Of a DNA stretch of 64,000 nt, positions 18,805-31,772 are shown in pieces (positions within the stretch are counted from its first letter, which is position 1; each line of letters begins with the position of its first letter). The DNA lies in assembly GCF_963678635.1 (NCBI RefSeq), contig NC_087070.1:25664007-25728006 (forward strand). The letters run 5' to 3'. Under the pieces are notes generated by a model. That model was not told the DNA's origin. It worked only from the letters and a program-made list of their open reading frames with translations, and searched no databases. Source of the DNA: Symsagittifera roscoffensis (taxonomy: Eukaryota > Xenacoelomorpha > Acoela > Convolutidae). A program made the position numbers and the translations under genes.

Positions 18805-19430
18805 TGCAGTTTTTAAATTTTCTTCAGTAAACGTTTTCCTAGTTTTTCTGCGATGTTTGCAGTGGGCGGATTACCTACTGAGTAATAGAATGGTTTCTGA
18901 GAAACTTGAGAATACACATTGATGCTGAAATGTTAAATTTTTTCCATTCTTCTTCCTTTTTTGTGGCAATCAGAATTAATAAGCTTCAACATACCATTGA
19001 TCTATATTCAGTATTTTGTCTATCTATACAATATTTAATTGGCTTTTTACTTGACTCATGTTTAAGAAGTCCCTATGTTGACATGTTTAAGCTTTTTCAA
19101 CGTATTGTTTCTTGCATGTTTAATGAAAGAATGTTTGCACGTTTCAGCTATATCAGATATTGTAATGCTTAAGAAATTTCATTTGGTGCACGTCTCTATG
19201 TTGGTCTGTTAAAGGTCAAAACATTGCAAGGGTTGAAATGTTTACTCAAGTCAACGTTTTAAAATCTGTTGTTGAGCGAATGTTGTAACTCTAATTTTTT
19301 TACAATGTTCGTTACATAAAACTACTAAAATTGTTGTTTCACAATTTATTTAACTAAATTGTCCAAGCATGACTGCTCTTTTCGTTTTGGTTTTCGAAAT
19401 ATAGCGTTTTTAAAGATTTTTAAATCAGAG
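18805..19430. other. AT-rich spacer with an isolated family-B relic
   Basis: No supportable gene; the frame 18906-19172 has no recognisable features. Around 18850-18900, 'gcgatgtttgcagtgggcggattacctactgag...aatagaatggtttctga' is a degraded copy of the family-B submonomer that dominates the window further right. A similar isolated copy lies at about 18120-18150. Confidence 0.5.
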
Positions 19431-20960
19431 TAGTTTGAAATTCTGAACCCGTCGGAGGGATGGTTTTAGGGTACACTCAGGAGTATCAAATCTAGTATTC
19501 AAGTATGGCTGCTCAAATCCTTTTGGTTCTCAAGGTATGGCGTTTTTCATGATTTAAAAAAAAAAATTCAAATTACTTAAAAAAAATTCGAACTTGAAGT
19601 TCTCAACCCTATAGTGGGGAGCTGTCAATTTGCGCTCAGGGTTTGAAACACTGGCGTCCAAATATGACTGCTCAACTCTTTTTGGTTTTCTAGATATGGC
19701 ATTTTTTAATGAATTCTTCAAGTATTTTTTTTAAAAACCTTAGAAAACAAATAACCAACCGAACTTGAAAGTCTCAACCTCATAGTAGGGTGCTGTCAGT
19801 ACAATCAGGGGTTGTAAAACTCGCGTTGAAGTATGACTGCTCAACTTCTTTTGGTATTCGAGATAAGGCGTTTCTCATGATTTTTTCAATACTTTAAAAA
19901 AAAAACATAAATTTTGAAACAAGTACTAGAAATTGAAATTATTAGCCCTGTGTTGGATTGGGGCCAGGGAACAAAATAGGGTATTAAATCTGCGCTTTAA
20001 TTTTATCTGCTCAAAACATTTTGGTTTCGAGATATGGCGTTTTTTATGAAATAAGAACTTCTAATAGATGAGCTGTTTATCTTCACGGTTGCATTAAATA
20101 TGGCTGTTCTAGTACATGTTTTTACTAAGCTCTTCTTACGTTCAACGGCGTATTTGAAGTAGTTTAGATGCGACTGATGCGCTAGTAATTTCTACATCAT
20201 TTTTTTAGACTTACGACAAGCGGGGTGACCAGTGATCAACTTGGCAACTGAATGATATTCAGACTTATTTTTTCGATTCTTCTGTAGTTTTAGTGACCAG
20301 TGGAGTGACGTGACGACTCTAATTGTTTTTCAGTGTTGTATTTTAGGTTTTTTTTGCAACAGTAAAGTAACTAATGATTATCTGATGAGTGTCTAGCAGA
20401 GGTTTGTTCACATCGCTTTCCGATGTTTGCGACAGGCGGAATGAACGTATAACAATCTGTTATTATATATTTAAATGCGGGCATCGCTACCTCGCCATAA
20501 TTAAGCTTTTTCGACGTACTATTTTTGCACGTTTAAGCTATATCGTATATTGAAATTAGATTTTTTTCTAAATTAATTTTCCAGCTTGAATTTATTTTTT
20601 TTCTTCGAGTTTGAAATCAATAACCCAACAGTGGGATGATATCAGGGTTATTATAGGGGTTGCAAATTGGGCCGCCAAGTTTGAGTACCCAAATCTTTTA
20701 ACTCTACGAGATACAAAGATTCTTGTGATTTTTTTTGAAAGTTTTCGAGAAAAGTTAGTGAAATATGGCGTTATGTTTTTTTTTTCAAAAATTTTAAAAA
20801 TATTTTGAAAAATTGAATTTCTCAACTCTTTAGTTGCAAGTTAAGCTTCCAAATATGATTGCTCAAATCCTTTTACTTCCCGAGATTTGACGTTTTTTTT
20901 AAATGATTTTTTTCAAAACTGTATTTAGATTTGACAAAACTTAACCTCACAGCACCCAAC
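19430..20960 (+). repeat. Degenerate tandem repeat family A (about 155-175 bp)
   Basis: Each unit has the order 'ctcaaccctatagtggggtgctgtcag...cactcagggttg...ctgcgtccaaatatgactgctcaaatc-tttt-ggttttcgagatatggcgttttt-atgattttt'. The 'tgactgctcaa' landmark recurs at about 19506, 19665, 19832 and 20005, then less regularly to 20860. Around 20415-20440 a family-B motif (gatgtttgcgacaggcggaatga) interrupts. Units are well diverged, so the array is old. No coding potential. Confidence 0.8.
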
Positions 20961-20962
20961 GC

Positions 20963-23900
20963 AGTAATTGGGTGCTGTGAGGTTACTATTAGGGGTTCAA
21001 AATCTTTCCTCAAAAATGACTGCTGAGATCCTTTTACTTAAGAGATTAAAAAAATCTAAGATTAAAAAAATATATTTCTCACATAACTTAGATATGAAAA
21101 ACTCACCAAAAGTTGATATTATCAACTTTATAGTATCAATTTCTGTCAGGGTACTGTCAGAAATTGCAAGTCGTCTCTCCAAATGTGACTGCTGAAATCA
21201 TTTTACTTTCCAAGACATGACGCTTTTTCAATAATTTGAAAGTTTTCAAAAATACTTGATTTGGAGAAACTTTACAAAATTTTTAATTCCCAATCTTATA
21301 ATGACGAAATTTTCAATTCCCAATAATGGGGCCATCTCATGATACTCTCACAGGTTGCAATTCTTTTCTTCAAGTTTTTCACTGCTTTTTCAATCTTTGT
21401 TTGCGATATATGCCATTTTAATGATTTTTCAAAAACTTAATCTTGAAAAAAATTACACAAAATTTGAACTTCACAAAATTATGATGGGTTGCAGTCGAGG
21501 CACTCTAAGTTAGTTTTTATATGGAGTCTGGCGATGAGTGCTCATTGTAGTTCACTTTCTTAGCTCAATGTAGTTCAATTATGAATCATTTTTCGTGATT
21601 TTCTTTAAAAAATTCACTTAAATTTCAAAAAAAAATCTCACAATTTGAAGCTGTCGACGCATTGTTGGGGCGAAGTCAAAGGTTTTACCAGCAGTTGCAG
21701 ATGTGGCCTAAACCCCAATTTTGTTGCTCGATTTGTTCAAGTTGTTGACTTTGCTTTTTTTCATGATATTTCGAAATTTTTTATTAAACTATCAGTTATA
21801 TGCTGTCAGCCATTCTGAAACCCAGTAGCTTCAGAGATTTGACCATTAAAAAAAATCAGTTGAAACTTTTTTTTTCCAAATGAAAAGCGTTGTTGAATGC
21901 GCCCGTCTCTTCTTACGATTGCATTCCTTTTTTTTTACTATATAAGCTGTTTTCACGTTGAATATTCTGTTTGAAGCACCGGAGGTGCGTTACACGCTGT
22001 TTTGATTGATTCTCGCGCTTACAATGTTACCGTTCATACCAACTGATTGATGTTAAGTAATCATTTACTATGATGAACCTGATTGCTTCAAAAAATTCTG
22101 ATTTACGCTCAAACTATTTTTTCCGACATTGTGACAGATAGAATGGCTATTGATTAGTATGATAAACTGACTGTCGTTCGGTTGCATTTTACCTCCTTTT
22201 TTTCTGTTGTTTGCTTAAGGCGCAATATTTGTTTGATTTCGATTTTGCCATTGTTTTACTGTGATGTATGCGAGAGTCCGGATGATTTCGGATTAATGAA
22301 ACAACTCTGATTGATTTTCAAGTTTTCACGACGTCGTTCTTGAAATGTTCCAAAAAATAGATTGGCAACTGTCTAACTGACTGTTGTTCAGTAATATGTT
22401 AAACATCTTTTCAGTAGTTTTCGCGACCGGCGGAATGATTTTTACTCGTATGATATCTGAATTGGGCTTAGATTCAGTTTTTTCTTCTTTTCGTTGATTT
22501 TGCGAAAGGAGAGAATGTTGATTTGTATTAAAGCGCTGATTGTTGGTTATATTGTTTTGCCATAATTTTTTGCGGCATGTAAAATGTCATCTTATTAACT
22601 TGGTTTTTTTGATGCTGAGTTCTTGATTGTTTTCGTCCTTGTCTTTGAAGTTTGCGAAAGGTGGACTGGTAATTGATTACCGTGAGAGTTAGTTTGATAT
22701 CAGTAGTATTTTTAGTCATTTATTTTTCTGGATAATTGCGACAGGAGGATTAATTTTTGGTTAAATGTTTTCCGTTCTGATTGAAGTTGTAATCAATTAA
22801 ATTGATTTCTCAGAAAATTATTGCTGTTCAGAAATTTTGATTTATGCTCAATTTAAGCTTTTTTTTACCTTGTTAGCGACAGGTAGAGTGACTATTGATT
22901 CGTATGAGAACTCCGTTCGATCCTACAGTTGGTATGCCTTCATTTTCCGTGGTTATTGCGACAAGTGGAATGGCTAATGATTAGTATAATAATATGACTG
23001 ATGTTCCGTTTTTTTTTCGTTTCCATTTTTGTTGTTTGATAAAGGTGGAATATTTTTGATTACGATTTTTCATCATATTACTGTGATGTTTGCGACTGAT
23101 GAAATGTTTTCTGAGTATGAAATATAGAATATGTATACTATATTTAAATGCGCGTGACAGGTATCTTGCCATGTTTCAACGTTTTTTTGCAACAGTTAAG
23201 GGCTAACGTATGTATGCGTGGTTAAGCTATATCGTATATTGCAATGCTTCAGAATTTTTTCGATTTCGCTGTTTGAATCTACTGTTTGTTACATCGACTT
23301 AAAAGTTAGCAACACAATAGCGGGATGCTTTCAGAGTTTCCCGAGGGGTTGCAAGTTTGGTCTCGAGTTATGAATGCCCAAATCCTTTTAGTGTACGAGA
23401 TACGGCGATTTTTGTGATTTTTTCAAAATTTTTCGGAAAACTCAATTTTCTTAACTCGAAATTCCCAACACTGAATATGGGTGCTGTCAGAGTTTTCTCA
23501 AGGATTGAAAATCCTGCCTCCAAATATGACTGCTCAAATTCTTTCAGTTTTCGAGATATGACGTGTTTTATGATTTCTTTTAATGTTTCAGAAAACTTGG
23601 AATTTAAAAAATTCAAAAGATTTGAAATTCGTAATCTGCTAGTTTGGTTATGTGAGTGTACTTCCAAATCTTTCAAAATCCAAATCTTGCGTCCAAATGC
23701 GACAGCTAAAATGCTTTTAGTTTTCGAGATATGACGTTTTTAGTGATTTTTCAAAAATTAAAGAAAATTTAAATTCATTTGTTTTTAATTTTGAAACTTC
23801 CAACACTGTATTTGGGGGCTGTCAGATTACTATCGAGGTTGTGGAATCTCACTTCCAATTATGATTGCTGAAATATTTATAGTCAACCAGATATGACTTT

Positions 23901-24467
23901 TTTTCAATTTTTGAAGTTCTCTTCATTGTAAGGGGGTCTCCCAGAGTAACCTCAGAAGCTGCGAAACTTGCTTCCAAAGAAAACTGCTCAAATCTTTTTA
24001 GATTTCGAGATATCACTTTTTTGCAATTTTTTCATGACCTTTTGTATTTTTTTCAATAAAATTTTCACCAAAATTAATTTTTTTACTTTAATGGTGGGGG
24101 CTGCAGAATATCTCAGGAGTTGCGAATCTTGCCTCGAAATGTAACTGCTAAAGTATTTGTAGTTTTCGAGATATCACATTGGGTCTTTTAGGGGCTGCGA
24201 ATCTTGCCTCCAACTTTAAGTTTTTTTGTAGTTTTCGAGATATCACATTTTTGCGATTTTTTCAAAAGTTTCAGAAAACTTTCAAAATTTTCAGAAAAAT
24301 TAAATATATATTTTTTCAAATTTCCAAACCTTTTTAGGGGCTGTCAGAGTACTCCAGGGGTTTGTGAATATCGCCTCCAAATATGACTGCTCAAGTTTTT
24401 GTAATTTTCGAGATGTGACATTCTTATGGCTTTTCAGTTTTTTCTCAAAATTTGAAACTTCTAACCC
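20963..24467 (+). repeat. 3.5-kb segmental tandem duplication, copy 1
   Basis: Begins at 'taattgggtgctgtgaggttac' and repeats at 24468 with an offset of 3505 bp at the left and 3513 bp at the right. The difference comes mainly from an 8-bp duplication (atcaaact near 25620) plus T-run changes. Internally it is composite: family-A units (20963 to about 21900), family-B-like units (about 21960-23290), then family-A units (23290-24467). All short frames in it are mirrored in copy 2 and none shows a protein domain. Confidence 0.92.
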
Positions 24468-27400
24468 TGTAATTGGGTGCTGTGAGGTTACTATTAGGGG
24501 TTCAAAATCTTTCCTCAAAAATGACTGCTGAGATCCTTTTACTTAAGAGATTAAAAAAATCTAAGATTAAAAAAATATATTTCTCACATAACTTAGATAT
24601 GAAAAACTCACCAAAAGTTGATATTATCAACTTTATAGTATCAATTTCTGTCAGGGTACTGTCAGAAATTGCAAGTCGTCTCTCCAAATGTGACTGCTGA
24701 AATCATTTTACTTTCCAAGACATGACGCTTTTTCAATAATTTGAAAGTTTTCAAAAATACTTGATTTGAAGAAACTTTACAAAATTTTTAATTCCCAATC
24801 TTATAATGACGAAATTTTCAATTCCCAATAATGGGGCCATCTCATGATACTCTCACAGGTTGCAATTCTTTTCTTCAAGTTTTTCACTGCTTTTTCAATC
24901 TTTGTTTGCGATATATGCCATTTTAATGATTTTTCAAAAACTTAATCTTGAAAAAAATTACACAAAATTTGAACTTCACAAAATTATGATGGGTTGCAGT
25001 CGAGGCACTCTAAGTTAGTTTTTATATGGAGTCTGGCGATGAGTGCTCATTGTAGTTCACTTTCTTAGCTCAATGTAGTTCAATTATGAATCATTTTTCG
25101 TGATTTTCTTTAAAAAATTCACTTAAATTTCAAAAAAAAATCTCACAATTTGAAGCTGTCGACGCATTGTTGGGGCGAAGTCAAAGGTTTTACCAGCAGT
25201 TGCAGATGTGGCCTAAACCCCAATTTTGTTGCTCGATTTGTTCAAGTTGTTGACTTCGCTTTTTTTCATGATATTTCGAAATTTTTTATTAAACTATCAG
25301 TTATATGCTGTCAGCCATTCTGAAACCCAGTAGCTTCAGAGATTTGACCATTAAAAAAAATCAGTTGAAACTTTTTTTTTTCCAAATGAAAAGCGTTGTT
25401 GAATGCGCCCGTCTCTTCTTACGATTGCATTCCTTTTTTTTACTATATAAGCTGTTTTCACGTTGAATATTCTGTTTGAAGCACCGGAGGTGCGTTACAC
25501 GCTGTTTTGATTGATTCTCGCGCTTACAATGTTACCGTTCATACCAACTGATTGATGTTAAGTAATCATTTACTATGATGAACCTCATTGCTTCAGAAAA
25601 TTCTGATTTACGCTCAAACTATCAAACTATTTTTTCCGACATTGCGACAGATAGAATGGCTATTGATTAGTATGATAAACTGACTGTCGTTCGGTTGCAT
25701 TTTACCTCCTTTTTTTCTGTTGTTTGCTTAAGGCGCAATATTTGTTTGATTTCGATTTTGCCATTGTTTTACTGTGATGTATGCGAGAGTCCGGATGATT
25801 TCGGATTAATGAAACAACTCTGATTGATTTTCAAGTTTTCACGACGTCGTTCTTGAAATGTTCCAAAAAATAGATTGGCAACTGTCTAACTGACTGTTGT
25901 TCAGTAATATGTTAAACATCTTTTCAGTAGTTTTCGCGACCGGCGGAATGATTTTTACTCGTATGATATCTGAATTGGGCTTAGATTCAGTTTTTTCTTC
26001 TTTTCGTTGATTTTGCGAAAGGAGAGAATGTTGATTTGTATTAAAGCGCTGATTGTTGGTTATATTGTTTTGCCATAATTTTTTGCGGCATGTAAAATGT
26101 CATCTTATTAACTTGGTTTTTTTGATGCTGAGTTCTTGATTGTTTTCGTCCTTGTCTTTGAAGTTTGCGAAAGGTGGACTGGTAATTGATTACCGTGAGA
26201 GTTAGTTTGATATCAGTAGTATTTTTAGTCATTTATTTTTCTGGATAATTGCGACAGGAGGATTAATTTTTGGTTAAATGTTTTCCGTTCTGATTGAAGT
26301 TGTAATCAATTAAATTGATTTCTCAGAAAATTATTGCTGTTCAGAAATTTTGATTTATGCTCAATTTAAGCTTTTTTTTACCTTGTTAGCGACAGGTAGA
26401 GTGACTATTGATTCGTATGAGAACTCCGTTCGATCCTACAGTTGGTATGCCTTCATTTTCCGTGGTTATTGCGACAAGTGGAATGGCTAATGATTAGTAT
26501 AATAATATGACTGATGTTCCGTTTTTTTTTCGTTTCCATTTTTGTTGTTTGATAAAGGTGGAATATTTTTGATTACGATTTTTCATCATATTACTGTGAT
26601 GTTTGCGACTGATGAAATGTTTTCTGAGTATGAAATATAGAATATGTATACTATATTTAAATGCGCGTGACAGGTATCTTGCCATGTTTCAACGTTTTTT
26701 TGCAACAGTTAAGGGCTAACGTATGTATGCGTGGTTAAGCTATATCGTATATTGCAATGCTTCAGAATTTTTTCGATTTCGCTGTTTGAATCTACTGTTT
26801 GTTACATCGACTTAAAAGTTAGCAACACAATAGCGGGATGCTTTCAGAGTTTCCCGAGGGGTTGCAAGTTTGGTCTCGAGTTATGAATGCCCAAATCCTT
26901 TTAGTGTACGAGATACGGCGATTTTTGTGATTTTTTCAAAACTTTTCGGAAAACTCAATTTTCTTAACTCGAAATTCCCAACACTGAATATGGGTGCTGT
27001 CAGAGTTTTCTCAAGGATTGAAAATCCTGCCTCCAAATATGACTGCTCAAATTCTTTCAGTTTTCGAGATATGACGTGTTTTATGATTTCTTTTAATGTT
27101 TCAGAAAACTTGGAATTTAAAAAATTCAAAAGATTTGAAATTCGTAATCTGCTAGTTTGGTTATGTGAGTGTACTTCCAAATCTTTCAAAATCCAAATCT
27201 TGCGTCCAAATGCGACAGCTAAAATGCTTTTAGTCTTCGAGATATGACGTTTTTAGTGATTTTTCAAAAATTAAAGAAAATTTAAATTCATTTGTTTTTA
27301 ATTTTGAAACTTCCAACACTGTATTTGGGGGCTGTCAGATTACTATCGAGGTTGTGGAATCTCACTTCCAATTATGATTGCTGAAATATTTATAGTCAAC

Positions 27401-27980
27401 CAGATATGACTTTTTTTCAACTTTTGAAGTTCTCTTCCTTGTAAGGGGGTCTCCCAGAGTAACCTCAGAAGCTGCGAAACTTGCTTCCAAAGAAAACTGC
27501 TCAAATCTTTTTAGATTTCGAGATATCACTTTTTTGCAATTTTTTCAGGACCTTTTGTATTTTTTTCAATAAAATTTTCACCAAAATTAATTTTTTTACT
27601 TTAATGGTGGGGGCTGCAGAATATCTCAGGAGTTGCGAATCTTGCCTCGAAATGTAACTGCTAAAGTATTTGTAGTTTTCGAGATATCACATTGGGGTCT
27701 TTTAGGGGCTGCGAATCTTGCCTCCAACTTTAAGTTTTTTTTGTAGTTTTCGAGATATCACATTTTTGCGATTTTTTCAAAAGTTTCAGAAAACTTTCAA
27801 AATTTTCAGAAAAATTAAATATATATTTTTTCAAATTTCCAAACCTTTTTAGGGGCTGTCAGAGTACTCCAGGGGTTTGTGAATATCGCCTCCAAATATG
27901 ACTGCTCAAGTTTTTGTAATTTTCGAGATGTGACATTCTTATGGCTTTTCAGTTTTTTCTCAAAATTTGAAACTTCTAAC
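24468..27980 (+). repeat. 3.5-kb segmental tandem duplication, copy 2
   Basis: Nearly identical to 20963-24467 over its whole length, with single-base changes and small indels in homopolymers. The right boundary falls at 'ccctgtagttgggtacagtgagagtac' (about 27981), where a further diverged family-A unit follows. So the duplication is exactly one A-B-A block and its edges lie at equivalent points of the family-A unit. Confidence 0.92.
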
Positions 27981-28260
27981 CCTGTAGTTGGGTACAGTGA
28001 GAGTACTCTCAAGAGTTGCAAAATTTGCATCCGAATTCGACTGCTCAAATGCTTTTAATTTCCAAGATGTGACGTTTTTCATGTCAATTTTGAATTTTTC
28101 AAAGATCTTAGATATAAAAACGTGGTTTTTCAAAATTTGGAAAAAAAATAAGCAACATTATCAATTACGATCCCTGTTATTTGGTGCTGTCAGATTACAC
28201 TCAAAGGTTGTATATCTTTATCAATTTTTGCGGTTTTTTTCCATGAATTCTCAAAAATTC
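27981..28260 (+). repeat. Last family-A units before the family-B array
   Basis: Two diverged family-A units (gtacagtgagagtactctcaagagttgcaaaatttgcatccg... and ggtgctgtcagattacactcaaagg). The frame 27988-28365 is chance. Confidence 0.7.
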
Positions 28261-28373
28261 GAAGCACAGGAGGTGCGTTACACATTTTCTTCTCAGTTGC
28301 CTGAACATCCGTGCTTGTCGTCAAAGCCCGGAGCTCGAATCCAATCGGGACACGTTTTTTTGTAAACTGAATT
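28259..28373 (+). mobile_element. Possible SINE-like relic with B-box-like core
   Basis: 'gagctcgaatccaatcgggacacgttttttt' has a B-box-like core (ctcgaatcc) and a following T7 run, similar in layout to the two SINE-like relics of PMS2 intron 1. It opens with gaagcacaggaggtgcgttacac, a word also present at 21973 and 25478 at the A-to-B boundary of the 3.5-kb duplication. No convincing A box. Confidence 0.25.
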
Positions 28374-28665
28374 TTCGGATTTTTGTATGTCTGTCTGCTT
28401 GTTTTTACCGGCTTACTTCCCTCAGAAATTTTTTTGAAAGTTCGATTTTTTTTCTAGCATTCCGAAAGCTCCTTGTACTGGTTCGAATAATGTAGGTAGT
28501 TTTGTTTTAGGAATTTTGGGTTTTGCGATCTTTTGAAATGTTTTTGACTAAAATGGTTTTTTTAATTTTGATTTTATCGAGGTGATTCATTTTTGCATCG
28601 GAAGTGTTGCGAACCTCAGCGGTACCTCTATGTTGATTTTTTTTTCTTCTCAATCCTTTTCCATT
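28374..28665. other. T-rich sequence, no gene seen
   Basis: Non-repetitive, T-rich transition between the family-A region and the family-B array. Nothing recognisable. Confidence 0.5.
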
Positions 28666-29750
28666 GCTACAACAGGTAGATTGGCTCCTGTCTTACTGAT
28701 TGATATTGTTTTTCTGTAGTTTTTGCGACAAGCGGGAACGACTTTGGGCTTGTAAAATACCAAATCTGGTGTCAATTTTAGTTTCCTTTACCTGCCATTG
28801 ATGTTTGCGACAGACGAGAACCGTTAATTTGTATCGAAACGCTGATCGCTGCTTAAATATTTTTGCCGTCCTTTTTTGCGACAAAAAGAATGTCATCTTA
28901 TGAAGATTTTTTAAATTTGTTACTGAGTTCTAATTTTTTGCTGTCATTCAATCTGATGTTTTCAACAGGCAGATTGAACGCTGGTTACTATGACAGGCTC
29001 TGTTGATATTAGTTCTATTCTGAGGTTTCTGTTTTTCTGTGATGTTTGCGACAGGCGGAATGATTTCTGAAGTAACTTATTTCTCTGAATATTTTGCATT
29101 GTGTCCCTATTTTTAAGAAGTGAGCAAAAAATAGAATGGCTCATCAGAAACTGATTGCTCCTCAGAGACTTTTTGTTTGATTAGTTCTAGTTCTGTTTTC
29201 TTCTCTGTGATGTTTTCGACTGTGAAGAAGTGTTGATTAATATGAAAACCTTGATCAAGGTTATATCTTTCGTCAGCCTTTTCTGCGACAAAAAGATTGT
29301 CATCTCATGATGATTTTTTAAATTTGTTACTGAGTTCTAATATTTTGCTGTCATTCAATCTGATATTTGCAACAGGTTTATTGAACGCTGATTACCATGA
29401 CAGGCTTGGTTGATATTGGTTGTATCTTGAGGTTTCTATTTTTCTGTGATGTTTGCGACATGCGGAATGATTTCTGATTAAAACTACTTTTCTGAACAAT
29501 ATGCAGGTTTCTTTTTTAAGGAGTGAGCAAAAAATAGAGTGGCTAATCAGAAATTGATTGCTGTTCAGAGTATTCCGATGTTTGCTCAATTTTAGTTCTC
29601 TTTTCTTATTTCGTTGTTTGCGAAAGGCAGGGTGACTACTGATTCTCATGAGGGCCCAGCACGATTGTCAAGTTTGTATGCCTTCAATTTCCTTGTCTAT
29701 TGCGACAAGCGAAATGGCTCTGATCAACAGATAAGTTTTTTTATTGTGGA

Positions 29751-30769
29751 TTGCGAAAGTTGGATTAACTTCGAAAACCATTTTTCCATAATTGTGCTGT
29801 GTTGTTTGCGATAGGCGTAATGAATTCTGATCATCTTTTCAAATCTGATTGATAGTCAAATATTTTCCATCATATTTGCAAAATTACAAGAAGTTGATTG
29901 TGAACTGTGTAATTGATTGTAGTTTAGTGTTATTTTAATAGTTTTTTTAGCAATTTTTCCATGTTTTACTGTGTTGTTTGAGACTAATGGAATGTGTCTG
30001 ATTATCTTTATAACTTTGATTGATTTACTTGTTTTTTCATCTTTCTTGCAGTGTTACAAGAAGTGTAATTTGTACGGTGTAACTTTGTTGTCAAGTAATT
30101 TTTAATAGTTTTTTTTTATTTTCGACAGGCGGAATGACTTTCGATTTGTAATTCATCTGCTTCGGGCTCAGTTTTAGCTTTCTTCTCTTCTCTTTGACAT
30201 TTGCGATAGTGAATAACTGTTATTTAATTGAAAACCTTGATAGATGGTTATATATTTCTGTCATAATTTTCTGCGACAAGTAGAATGCCATCTTTTTCTG
30301 GTAGTTTTTTTAATTTGAGTTCTAATATTTTGCCGTCGTTCAATCTCATGTTTGCGATAAGCAAATTGAACACTGATTACCCTGGTAGTTTTGGTTCATT
30401 TCAGTTGTATCTTGAGATTTATGTTTTTTTATTATGTTTGTGACAGGCGGAATGATTTCTGATGTAACTTTTTTCTCTGAATACTGTACATTTGTGTCCC
30501 TATTTTAGGAAGCGAGCAAAAAATAGAATGGCTCATCAGAAACTGATTGCTTCTCAGAGTTTTCTTTTGTTTGCTCATTTTTAGTTCTGTTTTCATCTTT
30601 TGTTGTTTGCGAAAGGCAGGGTGGCTACTGATTCTCATGAGGACCCAGCACGATTGTCAAGTTTGTATGCCTTCATTTTTCTAACTTTTTGCGACAAGTG
30701 AAATGGCTACTGATCAACAGATAAGTCTGTTTAATTTTCAGTTGTGTCTTGTTTCATTTTATTTTCTGT
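29751..30769 (+). repeat. 1.02-kb tandem duplication, copy 1
   Basis: From 'tgcgaaagttggattaacttcg' at 29751. The whole block repeats at 30770 with an offset of about 1019 bp, nearly identical at first and with scattered changes towards the end. Confidence 0.9.
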
Positions 30770-31772
30770 TTGCGAAAGTTGGATTAACTTCGAAAACCAT
30801 TTTTCCATAATTGTGCTGTGTTGTTTGCGATAGGCGTAATGAATTCTGATCATCTTTTCAAATCTGATTGATAGTCAAATATTTTCCATCATATTTGCAA
30901 AATTACAAGAAGTTGATTGTGAACTGTGTAATTGATTGTAGTTTAGTGTTATTTTAATAGTTTTTTTAGCAATTTTTCCATGTTTTACTGTGTTGTTTGA
31001 GACTAATGGAATGTGTCTGATTATCTTTATAACTTTGATTGATTTACTTGTTTTTTCATCTTTCTTGCAGTGTTACAAGAAGTGTAATTTGTACGGTGTA
31101 ACTTTGTTGTCAAGTAATTTTTAATAGTTTTTTTTTATTTTCGACAGGCGGAATGACTTTCGATTTGTAATTCATCTGCTTCGGGCTCAGTTTTAGCTTT
31201 CTTCTCTTCTCTTTGACATTTGCGATAGTGAATAACTGTTATTTAATTGAAAACCTTGATAGATGGTTATATATTTCTGTCATAATTTTCTGCGACAAGT
31301 AGAATGCCATCTTATTCAGGTAGTTTTTTTAATTTGAGTTCTAATATTTTGCCGTCGTTCAATCTCATGTTTGCGATAAGCAAATTGAACACTGATTACC
31401 CTGGTAGTTTTGGTTGATTTCAGTTCTATCTTGAGATTTATGGTTTTCTATTATGTTTGTGACAGGCGGAATGATTTCTGAAGTGACTTTTTTCTCTTAA
31501 GACTGTACATTTGTGTCCCTATTTTAGGAAGGGAACAAAAAACAGAATGGCTCATCAGAAACTGATTGCTTCTCAGAGTCTTCTTTTGTTTGCTGATTTT
31601 TAGTTCTGTTTTCTTCTTTTGTTGTTTGCGAAAGGCAGGGTGGCTACTGATTCTCATGAGGACCCAGCACGATTGTCAAGTTTGTATGCCTTCATTTTTC
31701 TTGCTTATTGCGACAAGTGAAATGGCTACTGATCAACAGATAAGTCTGTTTAATGTTCAGTTGTGTCTTTCT
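30770..31772 (+). repeat. 1.02-kb tandem duplication, copy 2
   Basis: Second copy of 29751-30769. Identity falls off after about 31750, where the sequence joins the core satellite at 'tgtctttcttctctttgatatttgcgacag'. Confidence 0.9.

Larger units (their letters stand above)
28666..31772 (+). repeat. Family-B satellite, proximal diverged edge
   Basis: Diverged copies of the modules defined in the core array, each keyed by a tttgcga(c/a)a word. They include modules absent from the core, such as 'ttgaacgctgattaccatgacaggcttggttgat' and the 'tctgattgatagtcaa...acaagaagtg' module. Unit length is long and irregular. A 1.02-kb tandem duplication lies inside. No credible ORFs. Confidence 0.88.

Noticed and set aside
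23357-23734. 125-residue frame conserved in both copies of the 3.5-kb duplication
   Set aside because: Identity between copies reflects recent duplication only. The frame crosses two family-A units and has no domain.
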